Below are positions 6,096 through 7,513 of a stretch of DNA of 7,513 nt, piece by piece. The stretch spans positions 1 to 7,513 of the forward strand of contig SDNV01000131.1 in NCBI GenBank assembly GCA_004524515.1. The letters run 5' to 3'. The notes beneath the pieces were generated by a model, which saw nothing but the letters and a program-made list of their open reading frames with translations, did not search any database and was not told the DNA's origin. The DNA is from Promethearchaeota archaeon. GTDB taxonomy: Archaea > Asgardarchaeota > Lokiarchaeia > Sigynarchaeales > SOKP01. A program made the translations under genes and the position numbers. Every line of letters begins with the position of its first letter. The stretch's first letter is position 1.

Positions 6096-6108
6096 TTATG
6101 GAAGTCCA

Positions 6109-6140
6109 ATTTTTGTTGTTATAAAATTATTAACAAAAAT
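6109..6140 (-). terminator. Weak hairpin with T runs after the G3P dehydrogenase gene
   Basis: Just past the TGA at 6154-6156, the minus strand carries ATTTTTGTT (6140-6132) and AACAAAAAT (6117-6109). These are 9-base complementary arms around a 14-base A+T-rich loop, with T5 and T4 runs in and near them. It could mark the 3' end of the dehydrogenase transcript, but the stem is almost all A-T and the evidence is weak. Confidence 0.25.
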
Positions 6141-6153
6141 ATTTTAATTTCTC

Positions 6154-7513
6154 TCAATTTTCTATGAAAGCCACGGTCTTTTTTACATAATTCAAGTATT
6201 TTGTGACTTCATCATTTCGAGTTTTATCATCCCACTTATATTCTTTAGCCATTAATTCAGAAACAGTTGTCGCTGCTCTTTGGGCATTATTATGATGAAT
6301 CCATAATGACATTTCAGTTCTTCTACAAAAAACATCAATTAAATGAGGGGTCGGTTCATTTCTTATAACATAGAGTATTTCAGCTTTTGTAAAATCATTA
6401 TCCTCATATATTCTCTCTGCTAATTCGGGCTCATTTTTTATCATTTTTAATATCTTGACTGCACCCCTCCCATATTGCTGATATAAATGATTTAAAATAT
6501 CCTGATCCAAATCTATATTTAAATTTTTAACCTCAGAATTCCAATTCTCTCTCTCCATTGCAATTAAAAACATTTGCCTTGAAAAATGTTTTTTTCTTTT
6601 AATTCCTAGAAATATTTGTTTTTCTACTATCTTTTCAAATAAGTCCTCTGCCATAGCTCTCCATTCAGTTAATTTCCCTCCAGTTATAGTTAACAATCCA
6701 TCATCAGAGAAGAATATTATATGCATCCTTGAAACTTCACTCTCAGATTTTCCCTTTTGCATAACTAAAGGGCGAATACCTGCATAAGTCGATAAAATGT
6801 TATTATAATCTAATTCTGCATCTGGAAAGTAATGTTTTACTGATTGTATTAAATAATCCGCATCCTCTTTTGTACAATAAGGATTAGCCAAATCCCCATT
6901 ATAATCGGTATCTGTAGTCCCAATAAGCGTATATTTATTATTTCGAGGTAAAACAAAAAATGCTCTGTCATCTGTTATAGAACGGATTATAGTTGCCATA
7001 TTATTCTTTGCATTCTTTTTTTTAAACGTAAGATGGACCCCTTTTGTTGGTCTTATTAATGGTTTAGGAATATCTTCGGGATATTGTTTTAAAAGTTCAT
7101 CAGTCCAAATTCCCGTGGCATTTATCACCAATTTTGCATTGATACTGAATTTTTTGTCCGTTTCTATATCAATGCATTCAACGCCGGTGATCCTACCATT
7201 AGATTTTATATAATTATTTGCTTTACAATAATTCAGTGCATTAGCTCCACGAACTACAGCTTCCTTTATTGTTTCAATGGTTAAGCGAGCATCATCTACA
7301 TTATTATCCCAGTAAACTGCTCCTCCAAGATTTCCTTCTCTGATGTATTCCGGTTCCATTTTAACTATTTCTTCAGGAGCATACCATTGATATTTTTTAT
7401 AAGTTTTGAATTCTGAGTCGTTATCACTTAAAAAGTCATAAATTTTGACAGCACTTATAATATCGCGTTTCTTATATTTTCCGCCATCTATATGGACAAA
7501 TAAGAAAGGTATC
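6154..7513 (-). CDS. glpD: FAD-dependent glycerol-3-phosphate dehydrogenase, GlpD-type (5' partial)
   Basis: Oxidises sn-glycerol 3-phosphate to dihydroxyacetone phosphate using FAD, normally at the membrane face and passing electrons to quinone or another acceptor. 452 residues are visible and the frame is open to the right edge. An ATG at 7357-7359 is internal: the codons before it read as family sequence (for example IPFLFVHIDGG at the edge and VKIYDFLSD). About 80-110 N-terminal residues, including the GxGxxG FAD-binding loop, are outside the window. Diagnostic segments are INATGIWTDELL, IRPTKGVHLTF, IGTTDTDYNGD, STYAGIRPLV (its Arg matches a substrate-phosphate ligand of GlpD), VSRMH and ITGGKLTEWRAMAE. 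A C-terminal helical cap ends in CRRTEMSLWIHH. There is no cysteine-rich BFD-like domain as in anaerobic GlpA, so GlpD-type fits better. Nearest relatives and in vivo direction are unknown. Confidence 0.9.
   Translation of the reverse strand, partial: IPFLFVHIDGGKYKKRDIISAVKIYDFLSDNDSEFKTYKKYQWYAPEEIVKMEPEYIREGNLGGAVYWDNNVDDARLTIETIKEAVVRGANALNYCKANNYIKSNGRITGVECIDIETDKKFSINAKLVINATGIWTDELLKQYPEDIPKPLIRPTKGVHLTFKKKNAKNNMATIIRSITDDRAFFVLPRNNKYTLIGTTDTDYNGDLANPYCTKEDADYLIQSVKHYFPDAELDYNNILSTYAGIRPLVMQKGKSESEVSRMHIIFFSDDGLLTITGGKLTEWRAMAEDLFEKIVEKQIFLGIKRKKHFSRQMFLIAMERENWNSEVKNLNIDLDQDILNHLYQQYGRGAVKILKMIKNEPELAERIYEDNDFTKAEILYVIRNEPTPHLIDVFCRRTEMSLWIHHNNAQRAATTVSELMAKEYKWDDKTRNDEVTKYLNYVKKTVAFIEN

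Noticed and set aside
7357..7359. ATG that would make the G3P dehydrogenase a 401-residue protein starting inside the window
   Set aside because: The 51 codons to its right are open to the edge and read as family sequence, and the remaining N-terminal FAD-binding region must lie beyond. The gene is truncated by the window, not short.
1..7513. CRISPR arrays, insertion sequences, tRNA/rRNA genes or attachment sites
   Set aside because: No regularly spaced repeats, transposase motifs, terminal inverted repeats or cloverleaf-like segments were seen on reading either strand.

Overview
The window is A+T-rich (about 30% G+C by eye) and fairly densely coded. It looks like archaeal chromosome. The evidence is TATA-like boxes upstream of several starts, few Shine-Dalgarno (SD) sites, poly-T termination signals, long TPR proteins (one with an N-terminal zinc ribbon), and an AmmeMemoRadiSam-type radical SAM protein. 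Together with a GlpD-type glycerol-3-phosphate dehydrogenase, this suggests an Asgard archaeon, most likely Lokiarchaeia-like. No rRNA or other phylogenetic marker is present, so the assignment is an inference.

Layout, left to right. Bases 1-287 (+) are the 3' end of an unrecognised gene that enters from the left. It is followed after 12 bases by the first of two tandem GNAT acetyltransferase paralogues (300-968 and 1023-1667, +). The second GNAT gene converges, with a 4-base overlap, on a zinc-ribbon TPR protein (1664-3091, -). Upstream of that lies a second TPR protein (3175-4092, -, apparently TTG start). A 100-base divergent promoter region separates it from an AmrS-type radical SAM enzyme (4193-5305, +). 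AmrS converges on a six-helix membrane protein of unknown function (5364-6035, -). Upstream of that is a FAD-dependent glycerol-3-phosphate dehydrogenase (6154 to beyond the right edge, -), whose N-terminal FAD-binding portion lies outside the window.

No single pathway unites these genes. The two GNATs are a clear local duplication. The two TPR genes may be functionally paired scaffolds. AmrS stands apart from its usual Memo and AMMECR1 partners. GlpD belongs to glycerol/G3P metabolism and bears on the G1P/G3P lipid question in Asgard archaea. I see no CRISPR array, mobile element, tRNA or rRNA. No stretch over 300 bases lacks a gene. I do not see convincing evidence of a new multi-gene system. 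The most distinctive items are the conserved N-terminal module of the paired GNATs, the G3P dehydrogenase, and a 12-base palindrome over the SD site of the membrane gene.
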